NCBI GenBank assembly: GCA_947069175.1
Contig: CAMTDV010000013.1
Coordinates: 52,892,610 to 52,956,609 of the forward strand
DNA: 64,000 nt
Direction: 5' to 3'
DNA from: Scalesia atractyloides
Lineage: Eukaryota > Streptophyta > Magnoliopsida > Asterales > Asteraceae
A program made the translations under genes and the position numbers. Under the pieces are notes generated by a model, which was not told where the DNA came from, searched no databases, and saw nothing but the letters and a program-made list of their open reading frames with translations. Positions 10,989 through 22,721 of the stretch are shown here, in pieces; position 1 is the first letter of the stretch; every line of letters begins with the position of its first letter.

Positions 10989-12094
10989 TATATAATATGA
11001 TACTCTTAATTTATAAAGAAAATAATTTTAATACGTGTCTGCCCATAAGCCAATTCACCTTCACTTTTCCGACCCAAGATTGTTTACAATATTTTGACAC
11101 GTGTCTGGTCTTAAAACAAAAGATCACACAAATCTATTAACCGACCACTGTAGACATGTAGATCCTCCAACTCGATATTCAACATTTTCCATTTCATCTA
11201 ATTTCATTCTATCTGCTTCAACCCCAATCATCGTCTTCTTTGTTTCGACGACACACTCATGAAATAGGGTTTTCCATGTTTTCTGATTGTGACCTCCAAC
11301 AATTATGTTGATTCTCTTAATAATTTTCGTCTTTTAGGAAGTATTAAGCTCACATATTAGGGCTCAAGCATACAATTGGCACAACAGGTTCCTCAAAGCG
11401 TACGGTAGTTTCTAAATTGATTTAATTGTTAGGTGTTCTTTGAAATTGTTACATCCTTGATATATTTAAAGTAAAATGTTTCTTTCAAATTCTCAATGCA
11501 TACATCCGATTTATATTGTTTTTATTTGTTTCTGTTCACAGGTTTGTTGACATGTTAATCTAGTGAACACTATCAGTAGGCCATCATGTTGTTATGTGTA
11601 TTTTACTAAATCAAACTTCTTTGTGTGTAATGGTCGTGAAATTGAAAGTTTATATATGTCAAATTGTAGTATACCGATTAGTGGGTTACTTGACTAGAGC
11701 GTCCTCCCGCCACCACCACTTTCGCACCTGTGAGCAAAGTGAAAAAATGAAAGACAAATCAAGTGAGAAAGAAATCAGGTGCTTTTTCTATGGTTATGCT
11801 AATAATTTACTAGTGAGGAACCCACACGTTGCGGCGGAATCGAAAATTTACACCGTTGTACTTGTTTTCTATTAGTTTATCAATCCTTTTGTTTTATGTT
11901 AGGTTATGAATAACTTAAAAGAGTTAGTAATACCCTGAGTAATAATCTTGTAGAAATAAGAAAGGAAAGCACCTGTGATATGTACGAAACCTAACACATA
12001 ATTTATATTAATCGGAGCGCATTTTTGCCGTTTTCTTGTATAAAAATTGAAAGAAGTCGTTTATTTATTTACTTTTTATTTTCAGGGTAAAATT
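10989..12094. other. Intergenic DNA, no supported gene
   Basis: AT-rich, with a short open stretch at 11594-11875 whose translation is not recognised and has no supporting splice or start context. A weak gene remnant around 11690-11870 cannot be excluded. Confidence 0.4.
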
Positions 12095-13440
12095 GCTTAA
12101 AATAACAAAATGAGCAAATTTGCGATGACACAAGACTTTTGCAAGAAAATAAAAAGGTCACACACCCCATGCTCTTGCCACACACCCCACGTGCTTTTCC
12201 CCTTCGAAAGACAAAAGATGCCACTTGACACGGGGTCGTGCCTGATTAAACACGCCCCCATATCATACTCATGCAAATAAGACAAAAATACGCTACCACT
12301 CATGGGGTCGTGCCTCCCTTGACACGCCTTGTGGTATATCATTTAGAAGATGACAAATTGAAGGACATTGGGACCCACAAAGTTGACTTGAGTCGTGCCA
12401 CAACTCACACGACACCGTGTTGATGTACGAATTCTGACCACCAAAGACAAATTAGATGCAAAATTTCAACCACATGGCCTATGTCTCATCAGACATGGGG
12501 TCGTGTCTCTCCCTTGTTCCAGCTTATAAATAGAGGAGCTTAGATGGCCATTTTCTCCTTCATTTGGCACCACTCTCTTACACTAACACCTCTATCCACC
12601 ACTCACAATCACCATTTCCATCTTGTTTAGAGTTTTATTTGTCTTAGGATCTAATATGTAAGAACTTATATTTATAACAATACAATCTTGTTGATTAACT
12701 TGTCTATTCATACAAGCTTGATGATGTTCATCATTATTTCCATTCTTGGCACTAGTTCTTACATCACTCATTGAAGGTGAACCTTTAATATCTTTTTAAT
12801 TTTTTAGTTCTGGACTTTTCATTTGGTGTGTGTTAATGGATTTGAATATGATTTTGTTATATTGAAAGTGAGCTTTAATTAACATAAACTTAAATCGGTT
12901 ATAAAAGTGTAAAACTCAAAACTTATAGATTCGTGTAGTGGGTCATGGTTTAGTTATGTTAAGAGAGAATTCCGAACGATTAAAATGGGTTCGGACTGAA
13001 TTGGATGAATGTTGGTCGAAAAATGGCAAAATTGACTAAAGTTGGGAAATGCCCAACTCAAAACAATGTTTCTGTGAAAAACAGCTTGTTGCGTCGCACG
13101 ACAGGGATACCGGATCTCCGTCGCGTGACACGAGGGAGTTTGGTCAAACTCCAGGTCAAATGCACTTTGTCGCATCGCGCGACACGTGAAGCCTTTCTCT
13201 GTCACGTACGCGGCGGCCTGAAAAGCTCAATTTTTTTTTTCGTCATGGAGTTCGTTTAACACATTTACCCTGTGTATTTTCTAATGTTTGGGATGTTTAA
13301 CGTGTCATAGGTGATATCTATTTGCGGGAAGTGGACAGACGGCTAAGCACACGAAGAACCGAACACTATTATACCGTTATCTCTTTGGAGACGATCACGG
13401 GAAGATTAAAGCATAATCATGCGGGTGGAAGATTAAGAGA
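12095..13440. other. Possible LTR-retrotransposon LTR or leader fragment
   Basis: Base composition changes sharply: many short GTCGTGCC/CACGAC motifs (12150-12510) and GCGTCGC/CGCGACAC motifs (13090-13210) recur. A clear TATA box with spacing typical of a transcription start (TATAAATAGAGGAGC, about 12526) is followed by a pyrimidine-rich leader (CTCCTTCATTTGG, CACCTCTATCCACC). This is how U3-R regions of large plant gypsy LTRs look, but no partner copy or flanking target duplication was found in the window, so the boundaries and family are open. A host promoter is the alternative, though no gene follows. Confidence 0.35.
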
Positions 13441-14764
13441 TTTAAACTCAATTATCTATAAACATTAAACTATGTGAAATAGTCTGTTATGTCGGTTATG
13501 TGTAATAGTCTGTTATGTCGGTTTGTCTGGGTTATTGGTTAACATAGACGAGTAAGTTATTTGTTTTTTTAAATGGAACCTAATTATCCGCATTTCTCTA
13601 AAATATTATAAGTAACGGGTAAGAGTGTTAAATGTGGGTTCCAACCATCGGTTTGAAAAAAATGGAAAAAATTAGTGAAAACCTTCTATAAAATTTTTGG
13701 ATCCATCACCGATGGAAACCAAGTGTCTTTTCTAAGAAGGGTATCCCAAATATCGGACCACCTTCACGACCTTAGCTTTGTTTAAACACCCGATTTTATT
13801 ATATATAAACAATTTTTTTTAAATTTGGGCCCTCGGGAGAGTGGCTCTTGTGCGGTCGTCCATCCGGCACATGGCCTGGGACGGCCTTGCCCGTGATGGA
13901 TTTTTGGCCTTTTTACTAGCTTTAGCATTCAAAGTGTTCGGTAGGTCAATTTCCTCAAATCTCGAATAAGTATATGATACATAAAAACTAGTACCAAATA
14001 CGATGTATAAGTTTTTTTTACTAGACGTCCCGATGCTCCTGTGTAGATCCGCCAACAAATCTTAGATGTAGAACCTAACTACTTGTCTTTACTGGTTACT
14101 TTAAAATTGCCCAAGTTTAAGAGAGAATCGCAGCACTCCCTTTTTTCTATGGGGTTAGAATGTACTTCGTTTTAGACTATCTTGCTACTTTTAGATGTAA
14201 CATAATTCCAACTAAAATACTATCTTTTGTTTGAAGGGTATCCTAAATCAGATCTGAATAGGCTGAGCCTCGAAACCACGAACAATTTGTCTCTAACATC
14301 AAAAAACGTAAACCGTTTCGACACTCAATTCATCTGGTATTAAAAAGAAGCTCCATTTAGAGATGAACAAAAATACCATTTTGAAATTGAAGGAAGGTAA
14401 TGACATTGAATCATCTTCAATGTGAGGGTAACTACTCGCACCATTAAATCAACATTCAATTTCAAGGGATGGTTACACAATTGATCTATGTGATGAAAGG
14501 AAGAGAGGGTAGAAAGGGAAGAAAATGGTAAAAATTAAAGATTTCAACTTGTGGCTTTTGGTATGCCATCTTAGAATGTGTGGGAAATTACAATCTATCT
14601 ATCTAGTTTCCTTAATATAGTATTATAGATTATAGATTAATTTACAATGACTTGTCTAGAGGGTTGAATATTTCCAAAGGTAGAATTTATTTTGATTAGT
14701 TATGTAAGTTTTTTAGTTGAATAATGATGAAGATTTAAATAGTTAGTTCTAGGATTTTCTTTGT
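13441..14764. other. Intergenic DNA with a short duplication
   Basis: A 26-bp near-perfect tandem copy (AATAGTCTGTTATGTCGGTT) lies at about 13476-13525. A GC-richer patch at 13830-13910 has no recognisable coding content. Nothing else is supported. Confidence 0.4.
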
Positions 14765-14769
14765 GTTAA

Positions 14770-15188
14770 TGATAGTCTAGGAACCGCGGTATTAGGCGAA
14801 AGTTTGGGTAGAATAGAACTAATTCGGTAGAATGCTATTAGGAACGGAGTAAAACGAAAGTCGAATGATTCATTCATACCGAAAGAGTATACATCTTTAC
14901 AAGCTGGAGAAGTTGGACAACATTTCTCTTATGGGAAGTCCAAAACTTAACAAACTATGAACACACGCCAATATATATAGGAATGTTACCTCGTGCGGAC
15001 TAGAGCATTTACCTTCGTAGGAACGTACTTACCTCCGTACTAAGTAACTACTTCGTACAAAGTAACCTTTACACTCCTCTCTCGTCCGCTCTTAAGTCAT
15101 GTGTTCGTATCTAAACTATATAATATTCAACATACGCTCTATCTAGGTTATTCGCACAATGGCTGAACACACGAAATATGGACCAACA
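14770..15188 (-). repeat. 3' LTR of the non-autonomous element
   Basis: Minus-strand reading starts TGTTGGTCCATATTTCG and ends CTAGACTATCA. Shared blocks with the other copy include GTGCGGACTAGAGCATTTAC and GTACAAAGTAACCTTTACAC. Confidence 0.88.
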
Positions 15189-16846
15189 ATTTCCTCCTTA
15201 AACGTCATTGTCGTATCTTAATCTTGAAATACGATAGCTATGTTTGAATATTCTGCAACTTCAATCAGGCATCTTGAATCTTCAAATAATTCCTCCTTAA
15301 TTGATCATTCGGGCTTGCATTATCTTCATTATGCACATTTCCACCTTGAATGAATCTTTAGGTCTTTGTTTGCATGGTTCCAGACCTCCTCTGATTTGCT
15401 TAACTGTAATCTTCACGAATAATCACCAACTCGAAACTACCCAATGTAGCTTCTCTGTTTCGACTTTCACCACATCCGTGTCGGTTTTTTATTTAACACT
15501 TTAGCGCGTCTCTTAATCTTCAAAAACGCAACCGACAATTGATAGAAACTTCGAATTACCACACCGGTAAACTTCAAGTTTGTGAATACCTACAAAAATC
15601 TAAAATCCTGTTTTTCGTAATCACCTTTAAGCATACTCCTGAATGATTGGTCAACAAAACGGTAATCTCCTTAATCAGCAAATCTTTATCTGATAATAAA
15701 TCATCTAGTAACACATTTAGATATGAGAAACACTCTTCCAGGATCAGAATCACATTCTTCATTTTCAGTCACAATAATAGATACATAGTCTTCTTCGTTA
15801 GTCCCGGTAACAACTCAATCAACAAACATTATCACTTCCCGCTGGTTAGTCCGAAAAACAATTTCTCTGCTCGAAGATTAAACATTCTGACACTTTTAGA
15901 CTATCATCAAGCATTCGTGTATCTAATATCTTGAAACCCTCTAATATTTGTAAAGTATTGACAATCATCCTGCTAACCGGCTTGACGAAGACCCGAGAAT
16001 TAAACCGTAAGACATCAATCTGTATCACGATCCGAAGACTCTGAACTTCCTATGATCATAAACTAACGAATCCAGATTTTATGTATCCCAGGATAATCTG
16101 AAGTCGGAACCACCTGAATATTGTTGCACGCCACAAATTTTAAAAATGCTAGAATTTCAACATATTTTTTGAAATTTTTATTCCCCTCATTTTTGCAAAA
16201 TTTGACTTTTCTAAAACATATCACTGAATTTCCCCCTCAAACTTGGAAAATTTAATCCTATCTTTACACCGAAAAACTCCACTATGCGGAAAAATGTCAT
16301 TTTGTCCACAAAAGTGTGTTTTCTATCAATGCAGATTTTTCTTTAAGGCCCATTAATAGTCATGATACAAAATGATATACAGTCTGCATAGGTATCCATG
16401 ACTACCCCATTATCTTCAACCCTCTTTGATGGTGTCATCAAATATGTTCTCTGAAGCCCTCGACGGCGTCACCAAATAGCCCGTATTTGTCGTTAATATC
16501 TCGAAAAAAATTTCAATCACCAAATTTTTTTAGAGGCATTTTGGTTACCTTCGTGCGAAGGTGTTTACTTCATATGAACTTGGTACCTTCATGCGAACGT
16601 AGCACCCTCGTTCGAACAAATCGGATTACATTTATCAATCGAAAATCTTTATTTCTTCGAATTTCATGATTATCCCTTCACAGTCATGGTCGAAATTCAG
16701 TTGTAAACAATCCTATGATTTCAATTTTAATTTTTGTCCATGGATTGTCCGTTTATTTGATAATTTACGTCTAAACCCTATAAAGTCCAAAATTCACGAG
16801 CGTTGGTGATTTAATCAACTGTCAGATCAACTGAATCAGTACCATA

Positions 16847-16858
16847 GCTCTGATACAA
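16847..16858 (-). other. Primer binding site (initiator-Met tRNA type)
   Basis: Minus-strand TTGTATCAGAGC, one mismatch from the usual TGGTATCAGAGC complement of plant initiator tRNA-Met, two bases downstream of the 5' LTR. Confidence 0.8.
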
Positions 16859-16860
16859 CT

Positions 16861-17279
16861 TGATAGTCCAGGAACCGGCGGTATTAGACGGAAGTTTGGG
16901 TAGAATAGAACTAATTCAGTAGAATGTTATTAAGAACGGAGTAGAAGCGGAAGTTGAATGATTTATTTATACCGAAAGAGTATACATCTTTCCAAGCTGG
17001 AGAAATTGGAAGCCTTTCCCCTCTGGAAACTCCAAAACTAACGATGAACGCACGACACTACATATAGGCATGTTGCCCTCGTGCGGACTAGAGCATTTAC
17101 CTTCGTACGAAGGTGTCTATTTACCTCAGTACGGAGTAACTAATTCGTACAAAGTAACCTTTACACTCCTATCTCGTCCGCTCTAAAGTCATGTGTTCGT
17201 ATCTAAACTACACAATATTCAACACACGCTCTATCTAGCCTATTCGCATAGTGGCGGACACACGGAATATGCACCAACA
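16861..17279 (-). repeat. 5' LTR of the non-autonomous element
   Basis: Minus-strand reading starts TGTTGGTGCATATTCCG and ends CTGGACTATCA; same length as 14770-15188. Confidence 0.88.
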
Positions 17280-17284
17280 GTTAA

Positions 17285-18739
17285 ACCCAAGAGACGGGTG
17301 ACATTTTAGGTGCCTTTATTTGTCGATTGCAACATACGATCAATGAGCAAGAAACACATGTACTCCTAAACAGAGAATTCATTGTGGTCAATCAAGGTCA
17401 GTTAAGAAAACTTTATAAGTTTTTCCTGTTATAATGTTTGGATACCTACTCACTAATCTCATGTTGATGTAGATAGTCTTAAAGTCCAAGAGAAGAAGGT
17501 TAAGAAAATGGTTATTAAGAGGTAAATTGTTGTAATTTGCATAATAATGAAGTAGTTGAACATGAAGAAATCATGTGGAAGGCATTTGTACATTCGGCTT
17601 GGTCCTATTTCCTCCCTTAGAAATTTTTTCTATGCAAAATTTACCCATTATTATAATCATTATATGTATAAATTGATGCTATCAAGTTGTTCCACACAAT
17701 TCCTTTATTTCAACTTTTGGCAGGGTTATTTTATACTTCTATCAAAAGAATTTTGGATGATCAGAAAATAAAGTTTGGATTCTAAACTATATTAGATGTC
17801 AAACTTTGTAACATTATTGAACATTTGCACCGTTCCATTGACCTAATGTTTTTGAAGTTATATATTTAAGTAAAACGTAGAAAAAACACAAAAGTAACAC
17901 GTGTAAGGCACAAATACAACATGCCACTACATAACGTACAACATAACACAACAACCAAACCAACAAACTTGAGGGAGTGTAAAAGTAATTATCTAGAGTT
18001 AATACACGTATTATAAAACCAAATAAATTTGTACACAAGGACCAAAGTTGCAAAATCAAAAATTGAAGGACCAAAGCCGGGAGAAGAATTCTCTAATGAC
18101 TTTGGTTTCTAGTATATAGCATAAATAGCGTTTAGTCACTTGGCAAACCATCTTTTATCATTATTTCATACATAGAAGCTTTAGTCCATTACGACGTATT
18201 CAAAACTTTGTAAAATATTACATCAAATAAAACATGCTATAAATAACTATAATTATATATTTAACATAATAAAGATATGGAATTTAGCATTTTAAAATTT
18301 ATTTAGGTAAAAAATAAAAAATACCTAAATAATAAATAGAAAAACACTCAAAATTGTATATATATTATATACATTTAATATTTATTTATTTATTTAATAT
18401 AATATATATAATTTGCAAATCAGTATAACTAGTAGTTTGATTTTTGTAATAATATATATAGTTTCTTTATTCATGAATAGTAATTTAATTTTTGTAATAT
18501 TATATAGATTTTTTTTTCATATTTTTATCACTTTTATATTACAATAGATTATTAGTATATTTACTTTTAACATTAAACATATTTCTTTAATTTTAACTTT
18601 TAATGATATTTTCTTTAATATTACTGATACTGTATGAATATCGGTATCGGTACCGTATAACATCCTGCGTAGTTTTCTATTATTCACGTCATCATTTGCC
18701 TATTATTATGTATGATTCGTTAAAAGTTCTACTCGAACA
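17285..18739. other. AT-rich intergenic DNA
   Basis: No gene or element boundary is supported. Poly-A/T tracts dominate 18240-18600. From about 18630 the ACCGGTATC-type motif that fills the next region begins. Confidence 0.4.
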
Positions 18740-18945
18740 TGTTTATATAGTTGATTTTTTATCATTACAAACCGAATACATACCAACCAAACAACATCGG
18801 TATTCGAATGGATCATATATGATTTATCATCACAAACCGAACATATACCGACCAAACAACAGTGGTATTCGAATGGGTCATATATAGTTGATTTTTTTAT
18901 CATCACAAACCGAATATATACCAACCCAACAATATCGGTAATGGT
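18740..18945 (+). repeat. Three imperfect ~65-70-bp tandem repeats
   Basis: Each unit has TTTATCATCACAAACCGAA, then ATATACC(A/G)ACCAAACAAC and GGTATTCGAATGG(A/G)TCATATAT. Units start near 18759, 18826 and 18896. With the next array this may be the inside of an unrecognised DNA transposon, since TACCGGTA-type palindromes are scattered from 18640 to 19285; no terminal repeats could be matched convincingly. Confidence 0.65.
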
Positions 18946-19057
18946 GTCGTATTCGTTTTTACAGAATTCTCGACGTGGCGGTATAAAATTATTGAACACA
19001 AAGTAATATTCGCAATAAAATATTTTATGGTATCGTAAGCTATATCGAGTGTATATC

Positions 19058-19174
19058 CGATACCGGTATCCTAACGGACCGATACAGGTATCGTAACGGA
19101 TCGATACAGGTATCGTAACGGATTGATACAGGTATCGTAACGTACCGATACAGGTATCGTAACGGACCGATACC
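19058..19174 (+). repeat. 21-bp minisatellite, about five copies
   Basis: Unit CGATACAGGTATCGTAACGGA with single-base differences between copies; each unit contains the palindrome-like CGATAC...GTATCG. Confidence 0.85.
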
Positions 19175-19389
19175 GACCAAACAACACCGGTACCGGTATG
19201 AGTATTCGTTTTTATATGTTTTCAATCGATGTAAAAACGTGTCGGTTAGCAATGCTAGGACGAGTGTCGGCATCGTACTGGTACTTTAATGAACCAGATT
19301 ATTGGAATTGAACCCTACAAAAGAACAGATGATAGAAAGCCAAAATATACTACAACCTCTGATCCTAATAATAATAATATAACATCTGC

Positions 19390-20089
19390 CCAAGTCAAGC
19401 TCTACTGAAGACTAAATGTCAAAGGTCTGCTATAGCAAAACTCTGTTGAAGACATAGCTCGTTGAAGACTAAATGTCAAACGTCTGCTATAGCAAAACTC
19501 TGTTGAAGACAAAGCTCTGCTGAAGTCTAAAGCTGAAGGTCTGCCAAGGAAAAACTCTGCTGAAGTCTAAAGCTAAAGGTCTGCCAAGGCAAAGCTTTGC
19601 TGAAGATTAAAGCTAAGGTCTTCCAAGGCAAAGCTCTGCTGAAGACCAACAGAGGATGTCTCATCAGTGTTTTACTATCAGTCTTTGTAATGTGTAGTTT
19701 ATAGAAGTAGTTAGCTTAGCAGATGTTGTTAGTTATTTATTATTGTTAAATGTCACTTTCAAGCTGACATCATCATAAGATGCTCAGTAGTTAGGATTGT
19801 AGTATAAATAGAACAGTGCTTGTACTGTTCTATTTGATCACTTTCATCAATTATCAATCTAGCATATCTTCCTTACATTTGTACGAACAAATCAGTGATC
19901 TTAGGCTGAGGGGGAGCTTGAGATTTATATGCATGTGATTATAATTCACTAAAATCATTATAATGAAAAACAATCTCTCGGCTGTCATGAACTAAAGTTC
20001 ATCTTTCCGTTGCATGATCATCTTATTTATCTTCTTTCATTTATCATTTTTAGAACATTCATAAACAGTTTCAAACTCAGATCCTAACA
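19390..20089 (+). repeat. 5' LTR of the outer copia element (left end uncertain)
   Basis: The right end is fixed by ...CCTAACA at 20089 next to the primer site. Promoter features are present: TATAAATA at 19803-19810 and a perfect 10-bp inverted repeat ATAGAACAGT/ACTGTTCTAT (19808-19817, 19824-19833) just at the expected transcript start. A start at TGTTAG (about 19724) would make the ends match as TGTTAG/CTAACA, giving a ~366-bp LTR; a longer LTR including the 40-bp repeats is also possible. Confidence 0.6.
19397..19655 (+). repeat. ~40-bp tandem repeat array, 5-6 imperfect copies
   Basis: Units contain CTCTGCTGAAGTCTAAAGCT followed by AAAGGTCTGCCAAGGCAAAG; the two leftmost units carry CTATAGCAAAACTCTGTTG and an insertion. 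The array sits directly upstream of, or within, the copia LTR U3 region. Confidence 0.8.
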
Positions 20090-20090
20090 A

Positions 20091-20102
20091 TTGGTATCAG
20101 AG
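20091..20102 (+). other. Primer binding site of the outer copia element
   Basis: TTGGTATCAGAG one base after the LTR end, complementary to the 3' end of plant initiator tRNA-Met. Confidence 0.88.
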
Positions 20103-20246
20103 ATTGGTCAATCAAATTTATTTAACAATCAATTTGAGTAGAATATATCAGCTCTCACTGCTAGTTCGATTTGTTCATTTCTATTGAGAAACAAGTTATT
20201 ACGTTTTTAAAGTTTTTAAACAAATATTGTTTGTAAACAATCAGAA

Positions 20247-20805
20247 TGTCACACACTTCACAAGACCTCATAACACCAGTACCATGTTTAAACCACTAAT
20301 CCTTGTCAAATCTTGGTATAATATCTGGCAAAGACGGATGGGTCATGTACTTGCTCAGCAAAACACCGGTTGCTGGAAGTCTGTCATCTTTGGACCTCAT
20401 GTTCCAATGATACCGAGTACAGAGGACCCTAAAGTCCAAGTACCAAAGATTCCTGAAAATTATTGCAGCAAGATTTCCAAAAAATCGAGCTAGATGCAAA
20501 GGCATTTAGTATCGTGGCCTCTGCATTGCCAAACGATATCTATGCTGGCCTGTTGCATTGCAACAGGCAAAGGAATTATGGGATGCTTTGAAAGAGCAAT
20601 TTGGTGGGACTGAGGAAGTGATTAAAACAATAGAGACGTTCTAAATAAATAATATGAAACTTTTAGCTTTCTTATCAAATGAGAGTCACTAACCCAACAG
20701 TTTGAAAGATTTAGCTGTCTTATTAGTGAACTTAAACTGTGAATGTTACACTTGCAAATTTGACTCTAAATAGTTGTTTTCTTAGATCATTACCAGACAA
20801 GTGGG
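20247..20805 (+). pseudogene. Outer copia gag, first part (broken by Athila insertion)
   Basis: The ATG at 20247 opens MSHTSQDLITPVPC and then meets a stop. Later pieces in changing frames have the look of the copia gag domain: KELWDALKEQFGGTEE near 20577, and a segment ending LPDKW at 20789-20803. The Athila target site lies exactly in this TGG codon; the coding sequence resumes at 54369 as GACACTATAGCT, so the two halves join in one frame. The gag product would package element RNA. At least four stops or frame changes within 560 bp make it non-functional. Confidence 0.75.
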
Positions 20806-22515
20806 TGATGTATTGAATAATACATTCATTTATCGTGTACAGTTTGTAGTATTTTAGTTTGGTTTTCGTTTCGGTTTGTCAAGAATATATCTACTTTTAA
20901 TCCAAATACGTTTTGTAGGTCTTGGTTCGTGAAAATGGCTGAAAAGACGGGAAAAATGAGTTGAAATGATAAACGAGACCAAGCCGGATCATAGTTGGAA
21001 CCCAAGAGAAGAAACGAATCGCAAAATGGGTGAAAATAGCCGCTGGCGGCCCGCAACCAAACCACTAAAGCCTCTCGCAGCCAGTGAGAGGCTATAAGTT
21101 ATCTGGAAAGTTATTAATCGATCGCTGGGCGGACCGAGATCTTAATCCCTCTCGCGGCCCGAGAGGGTAATGTTACCAGAAAGTTACGTAATCCTATCAG
21201 ATTTTTGAGAGATAAGCTTATTTAATGAGATTTTAACCACAATTACAATTGAACTTGATGAATTGGAGAGTTTAAGAGCACAAATTCTGGATCTTTAAAT
21301 CTGGTAATTGGAGTTTTAGCTGTTAGGAGTCATCAAGGTGGAGCAAGAGCTTGGAGACTAAAGCAAAAACGGGTTATATTGGAAATTCCTTCACTTTTAG
21401 TTTCCGCCGTGTTTAACTTTGATGAATTCTGATTTTTACTTTGTTTTGATTGTATTTGAGACCATGTTAATTGGCTAAACTTATGTTTCTACCTAGGTTT
21501 TGATTTATTTGTTATGAAAGTGTGGAACTTGTTTTGATTTAATGTTGTTTGAATGGTATTTTTTAGTAAAGTAAACAACTTTGACTTTTTGATTTAGTGT
21601 ATTTGCATGATTTGAGTTAGTTATTGATTAATTAGTTGTTTTACATAAATCTTGTTGGATGTCTTCCATAGGACATGTTTGTGTTGATTTTCGGGTCTTG
21701 ACGGGTTCGGGTAATCATTCGGTAGAATTGGCCAATAAACCGGAAAACCAATTAAGTAAGATATATAATTAATTCTTAACATTATACTAAAATTAATTAT
21801 TGAGAAATAATAATTTATTAACTGAATTGATTAGGTAAATTGCTAGATTTAGGTTTTGAGAAAATTCCGGTTCTAGTTTACTTATCATAGTCGAGTCGGT
21901 TAAACTAAATCAAGCGTGATAGTTGGTCTAGGCTTTCTATCGAGAGGTAGTTAGCTAATTTAGGCACTTGACTAAATAATAGATAACCAAAAGGAAGTCT
22001 TAAAAACCGGTAAACCTAACTACTTATAGTATATCATAGGTATCTTCCCGAGAAGGGTTGGGGGTCCTGTTCGGTATACTTTAGAGTTTAGTATTTCAAG
22101 ATCCCGGTTTTCCATTCACATTATTAATCAATTAAAAGACCAAATCGGTAGTAATAGAAAATCTAACCTAGGTAGCCATTTTACCATCTTTGAATTAATC
22201 TCTAATTTAAAAGTTCGTTTTAATTTAATTAAGTAATTTAATTTAATTATAATTTTAGAATTATTAGCAACCCCCCCCCCCAAAAAAAAAATATATATAT
22301 ATATAAACAAGTGTGTTAATTGAGTCTAGATCGAGTTGTCAATATAATTAGAGAGTCTCGTGGGTTCGATAATCCGGACTTACTTAAACTATTCTACAAG
22401 TGATCGGTCCACTTGCCGGTTAGTAGTTTAGTAAAATTTAGGAGTCTAGAGTATAATTTGAGTCTAGAATTAGGGTAATTTAAATTGTTTTTAATTAACT
22501 ACTTTTAAAACATCA
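20806..22515 (+). repeat. 5' LTR of the Athila-like element
   Basis: Aligned throughout with 52667-54367. Notable inside: a GC-rich inverted repeat CCCTCTCG/CGAGAGGG at about 21151-21172, and a C13/A9/(TA)n microsatellite at 22270-22304 that is shorter in the other copy. Confidence 0.92.
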
Positions 22516-22521
22516 AGTTTT

Positions 22522-22539
22522 TAGCGCCGTTTCCGGGGA
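22522..22539 (+). other. Primer binding site (tRNA-Asp type)
   Basis: TAGCGCCGTTTCCGGGGA, two mismatches from TGGCGCCGTTGCCGGGGA, the complement of plant tRNA-Asp used by Athila elements. It begins six bases after the LTR. Confidence 0.85.
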
Positions 22540-22721
22540 CTCTCTTTGGCAATTGCGTTGATTACTTGATCTAGGCTTAATTGTTTCATACGTGTTTACC
22601 ATTTTTAGTTTGCGGCGTAAGAGTTTAAATAATTTAGTTAGTTTAATTTTATTTAGTAATATATATTTTTTTCGTGTCTTTGCTGAATTTTCCTACTTGT
22701 CTCGTTTCTGGTTTTTAGTGG

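Larger units (their letters stand above)
14770..17279 (-). mobile_element. Complete non-autonomous LTR retrotransposon, minus strand
   Basis: Two 419-bp direct repeats (14770-15188 and 16861-17279) run TG...CA and are flanked by an exact 5-bp target duplication, GTTAA, at 14765-14769 and 17280-17284. Read on the minus strand, a primer site TTGTATCAGAGC (16858-16847) lies two bases inside the right LTR, and a purine tract TAAGGAGGAAAT (15200-15189) abuts the left LTR. So the right copy is the 5' LTR. The 1672-bp interior has no protease, integrase, reverse transcriptase or RNase H signature on either strand, only short AT-rich open stretches. It would need proteins from another element. The iMet-type primer site is compatible with a copia helper. 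The LTRs differ at roughly one base in ten by eye, so the insertion is not recent. Confidence 0.88.

Noticed and set aside
11594..11875. Plus-strand 93-codon frame as a gene
   Set aside because: No recognisable domain, AT-biased codons, no splice or promoter support.
12954..13259. Overlapping frames on both strands, 83 and 84 codons
   Set aside because: No family motif, no start context; they coincide with GC-rich repeats of a suspected LTR fragment.
18740..18945. CRISPR-like array
   Set aside because: Repeats are imperfect, spacers are not unique, no cas genes, and the DNA is from a plant nucleus.
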